From positions 62,001 to 126,000 of the forward strand of contig DIYP01000007.1 in NCBI GenBank assembly GCA_002427735.1: a stretch of DNA of 64,000 bases, given 5' to 3'. Shown here piece by piece: positions 27,447 through 35,518 of the stretch. The number at the start of each line of letters is the position of its first letter. Within the stretch, counting starts at the first letter, position 1. A program made the position numbers and the translations under genes. Below the pieces are notes generated by a model. The model saw only the letters and a list, made by a program, of their open reading frames with translations. It was not told the DNA's origin and did no database searches. Origin of the DNA: Flavobacteriales bacterium UBA6051 (GTDB lineage Bacteria; Bacteroidota; Bacteroidia; Flavobacteriales_D; Crocinitomicaceae).

Positions 27447-27642
27447 TTGGTGATCCTGAAAGTTATTGACCTTCCCGGTCAACTTTCAGTCTTCGCGAAT
27501 TTCATTCGCTCTTGGCTGGAGTTCGAACCCAGAGGAAGTATCATTTCCGAAGACGAATCTCGACCTGTAGGTCGGAAAGATGAGGTAGACCAGTCCGTAG
27601 TTTGAACCCCTGATAAATAAATGTGAAAAGGATATAAAAAAA
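27421..27642 (-). repeat. Tandem unit 1 (distal) downstream of tRNA-Lys
   Basis: This 222-bp unit is almost identical to the 221-bp unit at 27643-27863. Read from the tRNA side (minus strand) it holds an AT-rich lead, a TTTCCGA/TCGGAAA inverted repeat (27544-27578), a 19-nt T-arm copy (27514-27532, one change from the tRNA), a GCGAAT/ATTCGC hairpin (27495-27509) and a long hairpin CTGAAAG-TTGACC/GGTCAA-CTTTCAG (27456-27489). GGATCACCA and the terminator close the unit. No convincing protein frame is present. Layout and content are reminiscent of the E. coli tyrT downstream repeats that yield rtT RNA; function is unknown. Confidence 0.8.
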
Positions 27643-27668
27643 AGAGGAACTCATTTCTGAATTCCTCT
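27643..27668 (-). terminator. Terminator of the proximal tandem unit
   Basis: The minus-strand stem AGAGGAATTCA/TGAGTTCCTCT has 11 pairs including one G-U and a GAAA tetraloop, followed by T8. It is identical in its core to the tRNA-Lys terminator at 27864-27889. Confidence 0.8.
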
Positions 27669-27863
27669 TTGGTGATCCTGAAAGTTATTGACCTTCCCAG
27701 TCAACTTTCAGTCTTCGCGAATTTCATTCGCTCTTGGCTGGGGTTCGAACCCAGAGGAAATATCATTTCCGAAGACGAATCTCGACCTGTAGGTCGGAAA
27801 GATGAGGTAGACCAGTCCGTAGTTTGAATCCCAGATAAATAAATTTGAAAAGGATATAAAAAA
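27643..27863 (-). repeat. Tandem unit 2 (proximal) downstream of tRNA-Lys
   Basis: This 221-bp unit lies directly after the tRNA-Lys terminator. It contains the T-arm copy GGCTGGGGTTCGAACCCAG (plus strand, 27736-27754), identical to the tRNA at 27900-27918. It also has the TTTCCGA/TCGGAAA inverted repeat (27766-27800), the GCGAAT hairpin (27717-27731) and the long CTGAAAG hairpin (27678-27711), ending in GGATCACCA and a terminator. Relative to the tRNA, a segment of nearly 60 nt separates the T-arm from the acceptor-like 3' end. It may be processed with tRNA-Lys or be a separate small RNA. Confidence 0.8.
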
Positions 27864-27889
27864 AGAGGAACTCATTTCTGAATTCCTCT
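27864..27889 (-). terminator. Terminator of tRNA-Lys
   Basis: The stem AGAGGAATTCA/TGAGTTCCTCT with a GAAA loop begins two bases after the encoded CCA and ends in seven T on the minus strand. Confidence 0.85.
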
Positions 27890-27890
27890 T

Positions 27891-27966
27891 TGGTGATTCG
27901 GCTGGGGTTCGAACCCAGGACCCATACATTAAAAGTGTATTGCTCTACCAGCTGAGCTACCGAATC
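27891..27966 (-). tRNA. tRNA-Lys (anticodon TTT)
   Basis: The minus strand reads GATTCGG for the 5' acceptor strand, the D-arm TAGCTCAGCTGGTAGAGCA, an anticodon stem ATACA/TGTAT with loop CTTTTAA (anticodon TTT), the T-arm CTGGG-TTCGAAC-CCCAG, the closing strand CCGAATC, discriminator A, and an encoded CCA at 27893-27891. All stems pair fully and the length of 76 nt with CCA is normal. It decodes AAA and AAG. It is transcribed away from aroK into its own terminator and then into two tandem units that repeat its 3' end. Confidence 0.96.
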
Positions 27967-28091
27967 ATCGCGTTAGCGGGTGCAAATATAGGCATACTAT
28001 TTAGTATTGCAATGGTTTGAAATATTTTTTTTGCATTTATTTGAAATCTTCTAGTACACTTTTGATACTGAGGCTTATGGCACATGAGCGC

Positions 28092-28122
28092 TTTGCTGAT
28101 TCCTTTTAAATTACTTACTTTG
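28092..28122 (+). promoter_or_regulatory. Candidate aroK promoter
   Basis: TTTG at 28092-28095 and TTACTTTG at 28115-28122 are separated by 19 nt, the classic spacing of Bacteroidota -33/-7 promoters; the -7 matches TAnnTTTG at all but one fixed position. The aroK ATG is only 7 nt beyond, implying a very short or absent leader. Confidence 0.4.
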
Positions 28123-28129
28123 TTAATAC

Positions 28130-28642
28130 ATGGATCGTGTCATTCTCGTCGGTTTTATGGGGTGTGGTAAGTCTACGCTCGGAAAGAAGTTAGCCAACCG
28201 AATGGGAATTCCTTTTCTTGATTCAGATGCAGAAATAGAAAAAGGAGTATTGATGTCCGTAGGTGAAATTTTTGGTGCTTTTGGTGAATCACGATTCAGA
28301 GAAATTGAAACGGAATTCTTGGATACACTTAATGAAGAAGGAAGCTTCGTTTTGGCAACGGGTGGGGGAATGCCTTGCTTTCATCGCAATATGGACAAGC
28401 TAAATGCACTTGGAACAACATTTTACCTTGAAAGGTCTCCAAAAGAATTGGCCAATCGTTTGTTCAATGCAAAAACGAAACGCCCGCTGATTGATGGACT
28501 ATCTGAATCCGATTTGTTGAGGTTTATTGAAGATAAGTTGGCGGAAAGGGAAGAGGCCTACAAGCAAGCCAATTTTGTTTTGTCCAGAGAGGAGCAAACA
28601 CCCGCGCAGATAGAAGAGTTCATGGAACTCCTTAAGAAGTAA
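28130..28642 (+). CDS. aroK: Shikimate kinase
   Basis: The 170-aa protein has the P-loop GFMGCGKSTLGKKLA (7-21), DSDAEIE, the shikimate-binding SRFREIETEFL, ATGGGMPC and the lid region with KRPLIDG. It phosphorylates shikimate with ATP in aromatic amino acid synthesis. Length is typical. Its last 11 bp overlap the end of the convergent membrane protein gene. Confidence 0.95.
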   Translation: MDRVILVGFMGCGKSTLGKKLANRMGIPFLDSDAEIEKGVLMSVGEIFGAFGESRFREIETEFLDTLNEEGSFVLATGGGMPCFHRNMDKLNALGTTFYLERSPKELANRLFNAKTKRPLIDGLSESDLLRFIEDKLAEREEAYKQANFVLSREEQTPAQIEEFMELLKK

Positions 28643-29282
28643 ATTCCCGCGGCTCTCCGAAAAAACCAACGTTTCTTCCTGAACGCTCACCGCCCATCAA
28701 ATATGAATGAACCAGTGTGCTTACAACGACAATGAGTAGGGCAATTTTGTCATATGAAGTCATGTCCTGCGCAAAATATCCCCAACCGATATAGAAAATA
28801 CTCATGCCAATGTAAAATGTCAGTGGTCCCAAAACAAAATAAATATAACGCCGAGATTTTCTGAACAAAAGGATCAATCCAACGAAAATAATTCCCCAAC
28901 AAATAATAGAGATGGCATGAAAGGTTGTTAGTCGATCAATGAATTCAGTGCCTTCGTAGCCAAGATCGCTTCCCCTGCGTCCAACGATTTGTTCAATGTT
29001 AATGCCTTTATTCTGGCGAATAAACTCTCTCGAACTTAACGTGAAATAACTGATTACATTCCAAACCATGAAGGTCGTCCATATTACAGAATTCATGTAA
29101 AACGTAAGCTGTGTGTACATATCAGGAATTCGCTTCCCGAATACAAGATTTCTTAACTGGCGAAGGAAAGGTACAGGGCTCTGAAATTTTGTTGCCTTAA
29201 CTTCTTCCTCATCCTTGAGAATGTTTTCCTCCGGAGTGTTATCTCCCAGTGATTTGAGAATATCTTCGTCTTCTTCCGCCAT
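28632..29282 (-). CDS. Membrane protein of unknown function with acidic N-terminus
   Basis: The 216-aa protein has a roughly 45-residue acidic cytoplasmic N-terminus (AEEDEDILKSLGDNTPEEN) followed by about four membrane segments (65-85, 122-142, 147-168, 178-195). It ends in a short polar tail. I do not recognise the family. Its start lies 6 bp after the stop of the coiled-coil lipoprotein gene, so they form a two-gene operon. Its 3' end overlaps aroK by 11 bp tail to tail. Confidence 0.65.
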   Translation of the reverse strand: MAEEDEDILKSLGDNTPEENILKDEEEVKATKFQSPVPFLRQLRNLVFGKRIPDMYTQLTFYMNSVIWTTFMVWNVISYFTLSSREFIRQNKGINIEQIVGRRGSDLGYEGTEFIDRLTTFHAISIICWGIIFVGLILLFRKSRRYIYFVLGPLTFYIGMSIFYIGWGYFAQDMTSYDKIALLIVVVSTLVHSYLMGGERSGRNVGFFGEPREFTS

Positions 29283-29288
29283 AACTAT

Positions 29289-30152
29289 CTAGTCCACAAG
29301 TACGACCAGGTATTTTGATATTTTCCAGAATTCAGAAGCATCTGCAATTTCAATGCGCGTTCTTCCGCCATTTTCGACTAAACTGTATGAAGTCTTTGGA
29401 TGGTATGTAATGAAACGAATATCGTCTCCTTCTACTGTGATGACGTTCTTTTTAGATGCATCGATCTTTGTGAAATACTGATCATTGAAATCCTCTTTCA
29501 AAGAGGTTTTCTTACCAATTCCCATGAACCCGTTCTTTTTCTCTATTACACCGTTTTCCTGCAGCTCTTTTGCCGTTCCATAGGCGTAATAAACGGTATT
29601 CAGTTCATTCGTCATTTGATCAATTTCAATGGATTGCTCTTGGTAGGCATCAAACAGCGCTGAATACTCTCGATCGAGGTTGTCCAATTCATTCTGGAGC
29701 AGAGAAATTTGTTCGTCTTTCCACTGGATGTCTTTCATGAGCGATTCAATCATTACTTCCAGTTCTTTGATCTTCAGTCCATTTTCTTTCATCTGGTTCT
29801 GCATTCTACGCAGATTATTGGCGTTTTCCTCACGTAAATAGTTGATGTGTTGAATTTCTTCCAAAATCCAAGCCTTATCATCACTAGAGATTTCATCATT
29901 CGAAGAAATTGCACGAATCTCATCCTTACGAATTCCTATTGCCTCGAGGTTTTCTTTTATCGTATTAAAAAACGCAAGTGACTCATTAATAATGGAATCC
30001 TTCATCGAGTTATCATATTCTAACTGATTTACTTTATTCTGCAAATCCAATAGTTCAGTATTGGATGAGGACTCGTTTGTTGGTCCTTCCTGATCTTGTA
30101 CACAACTCACAAGTAGAGCACAGACGGCGAATAGAGCTAAAAATCTAGGCAT
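29289..30152 (-). CDS. Coiled-coil lipoprotein (possibly Cbp1-like)
   Basis: The 287-aa protein has a lipoprotein signal peptide with lipobox LVSC (Cys17) and a polar linker. A continuous predicted coiled coil runs from about 35 to 200 (LQNKVNQLEYDNSMKDSIIN, LREENANNLRRMQNQMKENG, LLQNELDNLDREYSALFDAY), and a small beta-rich C-terminal domain follows (about 220-287). The layout resembles lipoproteins annotated in Flavobacteriia as Cbp1-type collagen-binding adhesins, but that is a name by similarity and I cannot confirm it. It is probably a periplasmic or outer-membrane structural protein, co-transcribed with the membrane protein at 28632-29282. Confidence 0.7.
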   Translation of the reverse strand: MPRFLALFAVCALLVSCVQDQEGPTNESSSNTELLDLQNKVNQLEYDNSMKDSIINESLAFFNTIKENLEAIGIRKDEIRAISSNDEISSDDKAWILEEIQHINYLREENANNLRRMQNQMKENGLKIKELEVMIESLMKDIQWKDEQISLLQNELDNLDREYSALFDAYQEQSIEIDQMTNELNTVYYAYGTAKELQENGVIEKKNGFMGIGKKTSLKEDFNDQYFTKIDASKKNVITVEGDDIRFITYHPKTSYSLVENGGRTRIEIADASEFWKISKYLVVLVD

Positions 30153-30282
30153 CTTTTTTGATTTTGATCTGTTGTAAAAGTAATTCTAAGTTACGGAATG
30201 ATTAGTGAATACGCGGAAAAATATTCACGTTTTTCAAAAGAGCCGTTCATCACTTAGAATGATCAGGCAACAAGCTTTTTTT

Positions 30283-30290
30283 TACCTTTG
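30283..30290 (+). promoter_or_regulatory. Candidate -7 element for the M61 peptidase gene
   Basis: TACCTTTG is an exact TAnnTTTG match 20 nt before the ATG at 30311. No clear -33 element is visible. Confidence 0.35.
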
Positions 30291-30310
30291 ATAACCCTAA
30301 AAAACAGTGT

Positions 30311-32104
30311 ATGTTGAAAAAACTATTGTTCGCACTCTTCGCAGTGCTGTCATTTATCTCTTTTGGACAGGATATTAAGTACAACCTCAAAATGCCAAAA
30401 CCGCAAAACCATTATTACCATGTGGAAATGGAGTTGGATGGTTTTAAGGGCAAAGAATTGGATGTTAAAATGCCAATCTGGGCACCGGGTTCATATCTGG
30501 CTCGTGAATTCGCAAAAAATGTGAATCTAGTGAAGGCCTTTGATGCCAATGGGAAGGAGATTCCTGTTAAAAAGGTCAACAAGAATACTTGGAGAATCAC
30601 AAAAGGTAAGTCGCAAAAGGTGACAGTGAAGTATGAAGTGTATGCCTTTGAGCTTTCCGTAAGGACGAGCTTTTTGGACTTAACCCATGGGTTTGTGAGT
30701 GGTTCTGGAGTGTTCATGTATGTTGACGGCTACAAAGATGAATCAGGAAAAGTGGAAGTGTTTCCTTACAAGGACTTTAGCGTAATTACTACTGCACTTA
30801 AAGAAGCGGCAGATGGTGTAATGAAAGACGGATCGAAAACATTTGTATTCAATAACTATGATCAGTTAGTAGATTGTCCAATCGAAGTTGGGAATCAGGA
30901 CGTTTTTTCTTTCGAGGCAGCTGGTGTTAAGCATAATGTTGCCATGTATAGCTTTGGGAACTATGATGTTGCAGCACTGAAAAGGGATATGGCAAAAGTG
31001 GTTGAGTCTGCGACCAATATCTTTGGTCAAAACCCGAATAAGGAGTACACATTCATCATTCACAATGTGGTGGATGCTCAGGGAGGACTTGAACACGTCA
31101 ATTCTACGGTGTTAAGTGTAAATAGATGGACATATGATGGAAGTGATTATCTGGATTTTCTAAAGTTGGTAGCGCATGAATATTTTCACCTGTGGAATGT
31201 TAAGCGGATTCGCCCAGTAGAACTTGGTCCTTTTAACTACGATGCTGAGAATTATACTTCTTTATTGTGGGTAATGGAGGGCTTTACATCGTACTATGAA
31301 AAAATGATTCTGTTGAGAGCAGGTTTTTACAATCAGGAGATGTTCATAAAGAAAATGTTCAGCAGTTTAAATTACGTCGAAGGATCTGTTGGATCACGTG
31401 TCCAACCAGTGGCTCATGCAAGTTTTGATGCTTGGATTAAAGCGTATCGTCCAAATGAAAATAGCAGTAATACCACGATGTCTTATTATTCGAGAGGTTC
31501 TGTCATTGCAATGATGTTGGATGCTAAAATCATTAAGAAATACGACGGTAAAAAGTGCCTTGATGATTTTATGCAAATGATCTACGCGAAATATTACGAA
31601 GGAAAGAATCGTGGGTTCTCGGAAAGTGAATTCAAACAAGAATTGGCAAACTTCCTGGGAGAATCGATGGATGACTTCTATGCGAAGTATATTGATGGAA
31701 CTGAAATCCCTGATTATAATTCCATTTTTGCTCCAATCGGATTACAAATTGAATATGTGGGGAGACCAAAACCAAATGTCGGTTTGTCAGTCTCAAATGC
31801 AGGTGGAAAGACAATAATTCGAGGAATCCGAAGTGGTTCTGCAGGAGAAGAGGCCGGTCTGAGTGTAAATGATGAAATTATTGGTGTGAATGGAATTCGA
31901 GTAGACAAAAGTTCGTTGGATGCCTACTTTAAGTCAGTTGAAGAAGGTGAAATAATTGATGTGTTATTTGCACGTGATGATCAGTTATTCTCTACGGAAA
32001 TTAAGGTAACCACTTATGAGCGACCAAGATTTCAATTTGAAATGAAACCTTCTGAACGGAATGAGCATTTATTTTCTTATTGGTTAAAGAGCGATGAGAA
32101 GTAA
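30311..32104 (+). CDS. M61 family peptidase with PDZ domain
   Basis: The 597-aa protein has a signal peptide (cleavage after FGQ), an N-terminal beta domain (about 20-190) containing the family motif MPIWAPGSYLAREFAKN, and a thermolysin-like catalytic domain with HEYFHLWNVKRIRP (zinc motif HExxH at about 289). GFTSYYE supplies the third ligand. A PDZ domain lies at about 480-565 (IRGIRSGSAGEEAGLSVNDE). This is the architecture of M61 glycyl aminopeptidases. It should act in the periplasm. The next gene overlaps it by 11 bp. Confidence 0.93.
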   Translation: MLKKLLFALFAVLSFISFGQDIKYNLKMPKPQNHYYHVEMELDGFKGKELDVKMPIWAPGSYLAREFAKNVNLVKAFDANGKEIPVKKVNKNTWRITKGKSQKVTVKYEVYAFELSVRTSFLDLTHGFVSGSGVFMYVDGYKDESGKVEVFPYKDFSVITTALKEAADGVMKDGSKTFVFNNYDQLVDCPIEVGNQDVFSFEAAGVKHNVAMYSFGNYDVAALKRDMAKVVESATNIFGQNPNKEYTFIIHNVVDAQGGLEHVNSTVLSVNRWTYDGSDYLDFLKLVAHEYFHLWNVKRIRPVELGPFNYDAENYTSLLWVMEGFTSYYEKMILLRAGFYNQEMFIKKMFSSLNYVEGSVGSRVQPVAHASFDAWIKAYRPNENSSNTTMSYYSRGSVIAMMLDAKIIKKYDGKKCLDDFMQMIYAKYYEGKNRGFSESEFKQELANFLGESMDDFYAKYIDGTEIPDYNSIFAPIGLQIEYVGRPKPNVGLSVSNAGGKTIIRGIRSGSAGEEAGLSVNDEIIGVNGIRVDKSSLDAYFKSVEEGEIIDVLFARDDQLFSTEIKVTTYERPRFQFEMKPSERNEHLFSYWLKSDEK

Positions 32105-33380
32105 TTCACTAATCATTTTCTGTCTGGCGAATCCATTTATTTGGGGACAGAATATCAAGCGCGTTCAACTACCTGAGCCTTCTGGGAATACGTATGAATA
32201 TGCGCAAGTTGAACCATCAATCGCCATAGACCCTAACAATCCTAAATTAATGATTGCGGGCTCCGTATTGTCCGATTATTATTACTCGAAGAACGGAGGG
32301 AAGAAATGGAAAAGTAGCACACTGACCAGCACTTATGGCGTTTATGGAGACCCTGTAATGATGTTTGACTTAAAGAGTCGAGCCTATTATTTTCACTTGT
32401 CCCATTACCCCAAAGCAACGCATCTGGATAGAATCGTGTGTCAATCGACGGATAAGGTTTGTAAGCCTTTTACGGATGGAAGCTTCCCGAAGCCGAATGG
32501 ATCAAAAGTACAGGATAAGCATTGGACCGTTGTTAATCCAAAGAACAACGAGATTTATATGACTTGGACGCAGTTTGATGCGTACGATTCTGACAATCCG
32601 ATGGACAGCTCATTTATTATGTTTTCTAAATCAGTAGATCAAGGAGCTTCCTGGACAGATCCCATGCGCATTTCAAAGTTTGGCGGGGATTGTAGAGACG
32701 GAGATGAAACCGTTGAAGGTGCAGTTCCTGCTGTAGGTCCGGATGGAACTTTATACGTAACCTGGACTGGCCCGAAAGGATTGGTTATGCAGAAATCAAG
32801 TGATGGGGGGCAATCATGGATGCCCAAAGAAAAGGAAATTGAACCACAATTCGGGGGATGGACGATTAATGTGCCGGGAATCTATCGAGCAAATGGATTA
32901 CCTATTTTGAAATGTGATTTAAGCAATGGACCAAATCGAGGAACACTTTATTTGAATTGGTGCGATCAGAAAAATGGTGAAAATGATACGGATGTTTGGC
33001 TTATGAAGTCAACGGATGGCGGTATTACTTGGAGTGAGAGAATTAAAGTGAATCAGGATCAGGGTGGTAAGCATCAGTTTTTTACTTGGATGACAATTGA
33101 TCAGAGTTCAGGCTTTATTTATTTCGTTTACTATGATCGTAGAAATTATGATGATACCCAAACAGATGTATATTTGAGTGTCTCCAGAGATGGCGGACTT
33201 TCATTTCAAGACGTGAAAATTTCAGAAACACCTTTTACTCCAGATGAAAATGTTTTCTTTGGAGATTATTTGAATATCGACGCTGTGGAAGGCGAGATAA
33301 GACCTATTTGGCCACGGATGGATGATCGAAAAATCTCACTGTGGGTAGCGCTTATTAGCGAGAAAGATTTACCAAAGTAA
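32094..33380 (+). CDS. Secreted sialidase-fold (BNR-repeat) protein
   Basis: The 428-aa protein starts inside the M61 gene (11-bp overlap) with a short signal peptide (cleavage near IWG-QNI). It shows at least four Asp-box repeats: YYSKNGGKKWKS, SKSVDQGASWTD, QKSSDGGQSWMP and MKSTDGGITWSE, plus a later SVSRDGGLSFQD. Regular spacing of about 60-90 residues fits a six-bladed sialidase-type propeller. The arginine triad of true sialidases cannot be assigned by eye, so enzymatic activity is uncertain. It has no T9SS domain and is co-transcribed with the M61 peptidase. Confidence 0.75.
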   Translation: MRSNSLIIFCLANPFIWGQNIKRVQLPEPSGNTYEYAQVEPSIAIDPNNPKLMIAGSVLSDYYYSKNGGKKWKSSTLTSTYGVYGDPVMMFDLKSRAYYFHLSHYPKATHLDRIVCQSTDKVCKPFTDGSFPKPNGSKVQDKHWTVVNPKNNEIYMTWTQFDAYDSDNPMDSSFIMFSKSVDQGASWTDPMRISKFGGDCRDGDETVEGAVPAVGPDGTLYVTWTGPKGLVMQKSSDGGQSWMPKEKEIEPQFGGWTINVPGIYRANGLPILKCDLSNGPNRGTLYLNWCDQKNGENDTDVWLMKSTDGGITWSERIKVNQDQGGKHQFFTWMTIDQSSGFIYFVYYDRRNYDDTQTDVYLSVSRDGGLSFQDVKISETPFTPDENVFFGDYLNIDAVEGEIRPIWPRMDDRKISLWVALISEKDLPK

Positions 33381-33399
33381 AGCACCTCTAAATAAACAC

Positions 33400-33407
33400 T
33401 ACATTTG
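33400..33407 (+). promoter_or_regulatory. Candidate -7 element for the ABC exporter operon
   Basis: TACATTTG matches TAnnTTTG exactly, 16 nt before the ATG at 33424. Confidence 0.35.
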
Positions 33408-33423
33408 CGGAAGATTTAATCGC

Positions 33424-34176
33424 ATGCAATCGGAATCAGTCATAGATGTAATTGAGATAACAAAGTCGTTTGACGGGAATGACGCCCCGGCTGTGGATAA
33501 TCTTTCTTTCTCTATTCATAAGAATGAAACGTTTGGTTTGCTCGGCCCGAATGGAGCTGGAAAAACGACGACAATTTCTATGCTTTGCGGTCTATTTAAT
33601 CCAACGAGTGGAACCATTAAAGTACACGGAGAAGATTTGCGTGTTCACTTAAAAGAGATCAAGCGAGATCTTGGTGTTGTTCCGCAAGATATTGCACTTT
33701 ATCCGACTTTGACAGGGCGCGAAAACCTGAATTTTTATGGGGCCATGTACGGTGTTGAAAAGGCGGAGTTGTCTGATCGAGTAGAAACATGGCTCGATAA
33801 GTTTGGAATGACGAGGAGTGCAGATAAGCGTGTACAATCTTATTCAGGAGGAATGAAGCGCCGAATCAATTTGATTGCTGGAATTTTACACAATCCGAAG
33901 ATTCTTTTCTTGGATGAACCTACAGTTGGGGTAGATGTACAATCGCGAGCCGCTATTATGGGACATTTGAAGGAGTTGAATGATGTCGGGATGACAATCA
34001 TTTATACTTCTCATCACCTGGAAGAGGCCGAAAAGTTTTGTTCTGATGTTGCCATTATTGATCATGGACGCATCATTGCCCGCGGTAATCCTTCAGACTT
34101 AATTACAGCGCACGAAGGGTGCGTTAATCTTGAAGACGTATTTTTAAAACTAACAACAACAGCGTTAAGAGATTGA
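33424..34176 (+). CDS. ABC transporter ATP-binding protein (ABC-2 type)
   Basis: The 250-aa ATPase has Walker A GPNGAGKTT, the Q-loop in VVPQDIALYPTLTGREN, the ABC signature SYSGGMKRR, Walker B ILFLDEPTVG and the switch histidine in YTSHHLEEAE. It belongs to the DrrA/CcmA-like family that powers ABC-2 exporters. The permease starts one base after its stop codon, so the two form one transporter. Substrate unknown. Confidence 0.94.
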   Translation: MQSESVIDVIEITKSFDGNDAPAVDNLSFSIHKNETFGLLGPNGAGKTTTISMLCGLFNPTSGTIKVHGEDLRVHLKEIKRDLGVVPQDIALYPTLTGRENLNFYGAMYGVEKAELSDRVETWLDKFGMTRSADKRVQSYSGGMKRRINLIAGILHNPKILFLDEPTVGVDVQSRAAIMGHLKELNDVGMTIIYTSHHLEEAEKFCSDVAIIDHGRIIARGNPSDLITAHEGCVNLEDVFLKLTTTALRD

Positions 34177-34177
34177 T

Positions 34178-35455
34178 ATGAGAAGGCTATTGGCGGCGAT
34201 GAAAAAGGAAATGCTATTGTTGGTGCGGGACGGCATCGGCTTAAGCATACTGTTCATTATGCCAATGCTTTTGATTTTTGTGATGACACTCATTCAGGAT
34301 GCAGCATTCAGAACATTGAATGAACAAGGAATTCCTGTTGTTTTTATCAATAAAGATCAGGATACACTCGGTAATCGCATAGAGCAAGGACTCAAGGATA
34401 CGGAGTTATGTGATTTTCACACAAGAATTGATGGTGAAATTGCAACGGAGGAGAGTGCTCGGACGGCTATTAAAGAAGGAAAGTTTTTGATCGGGATCAT
34501 TATCCCAGAAGGTGCCACTGATGCGATTGAAGATAATATAATTGGTATTGTTTCAGAAAGCATGGGAGATCCAATTGTTCAAGAAGGAGATCCAACCCAA
34601 GCTGAAATAAAATTGATCATAGATCCTGTTGCTTCCAAATCCTTTATTACCACAATTACGAGTCAATTACGTGAGTTCATTTCGAGCGTCAAGACGCGCA
34701 TCATGTTTGAAACGTTTAAAGAGGAGATTGGAGAGCTTATACCAGCTGGAGATGCAGAAATTAAGGATTCCTACGCCCAGCGGGAAGTCATTACCTATGA
34801 TCAGGAATATGCGTCAGAATTAACGGGAGAAGCAAAACCAAATTCTGTTCAGCACAACGTGCCGGCTTGGACCATTTTTGCAATGTTCTTTATTGTGATT
34901 CCAATTGTAGGTAGTGTGATGAAGGAGAAGCAGGAGGGAAGTGTTTTTAGGTTTCATACAATTCCCGCATCGTACTTTTTACAAATCAATGCAAAGCTGA
35001 TCATTTTTGCATGTGTTTGTCTTATCCAGTTCTTGTTAATGCTTTCCATTGGACTCGTTTTCCTTCCAATGCTTGGTCTACCGGTTTTGAATTTAGGAAA
35101 CAGTTATTTTTCTATTTTCTTGGTAGCATTGGCTTGTTCGTTCGCTGCGACTGGTTACGGGGTTCTTGTTGGAACATTGGCTTCAACACAACAGCAAGGT
35201 GCAATTCTAGGTTCACTTTCCATTCTGGTACTTTCCGCTTTAGGAGGAATTTGGGTTCCTGCCTATATTATGCCTGATGCGATGCGATCAATTAGTGAAC
35301 TTTCTCCGCTGCATTGGGCATTAGATGGTTTCTATGCTTTGTTTTTAAGAGGTGGAGGAATGTTGGATGTCCTACCTCATGTGGGTAAACTCTTTTTGTT
35401 CTTTGGGGTTTGCATTGGTCTTACTGCGCTTATTAAACGCGCCAAGCAAAAGTAA
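34178..35455 (+). CDS. ABC-2 family transporter permease
   Basis: The 425-aa protein has one N-terminal membrane segment (about 20-42), a large periplasmic domain (about 45-225) and five or six C-terminal segments (about 232-420). This is the ABC2_membrane_3 layout of drug/lipid exporters such as YhhJ/DrrB-like proteins. Typical elements are PMLLIFVMTLIQD and LSALGGIWVPAYIMP. It pairs with the ATPase immediately upstream. Length is normal. Confidence 0.9.
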   Translation: MRRLLAAMKKEMLLLVRDGIGLSILFIMPMLLIFVMTLIQDAAFRTLNEQGIPVVFINKDQDTLGNRIEQGLKDTELCDFHTRIDGEIATEESARTAIKEGKFLIGIIIPEGATDAIEDNIIGIVSESMGDPIVQEGDPTQAEIKLIIDPVASKSFITTITSQLREFISSVKTRIMFETFKEEIGELIPAGDAEIKDSYAQREVITYDQEYASELTGEAKPNSVQHNVPAWTIFAMFFIVIPIVGSVMKEKQEGSVFRFHTIPASYFLQINAKLIIFACVCLIQFLLMLSIGLVFLPMLGLPVLNLGNSYFSIFLVALACSFAATGYGVLVGTLASTQQQGAILGSLSILVLSALGGIWVPAYIMPDAMRSISELSPLHWALDGFYALFLRGGGMLDVLPHVGKLFLFFGVCIGLTALIKRAKQK

Positions 35456-35499
35456 TACACGTACATTTCGATTAGTTTCTTCCAGCAATGCAGTTTTGC

Positions 35500-35507
35500 T
35501 ATCTTTG
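35500..35507 (+). promoter_or_regulatory. Candidate -7 element
   Basis: TATCTTTG matches TAnnTTTG exactly, 11 nt upstream of the ATG at 35519. Confidence 0.33.
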
Positions 35508-35518
35508 ATCACCTTAGT

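Noticed and set aside
27514..27532. A second tRNA gene inside the tandem units
   Set aside because: Only a T-arm copy and a 3' CCA-like end are present; no 5' acceptor strand, D-arm or anticodon arm can be paired, so it is a fragment and not a tRNA.
27736..27754. GTTCGAAC palindrome as a protein-binding operator
   Set aside because: The palindrome is the normal T-loop of a tRNA (TTCGAA) and is explained by the tRNA origin of the block.
27421..27889. CRISPR array
   Set aside because: The repeat units are about 220 bp and contain terminators and hairpins; there are no short repeats with unique spacers, and no cas genes anywhere in the window.
27708..27929. A 73-codon open frame across the tandem units and the tRNA
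   Set aside because: It reads through the tRNA-Lys 3' end, its terminator and the T-arm copy. Its residues are translations of structured RNA elements, and the corresponding frame is not kept in unit 1.
27421..27966. Integration site of a mobile element at tRNA-Lys
   Set aside because: The T-arm copies could be att-like duplications, but there is no integrase, no foreign gene and no cargo between the copies.
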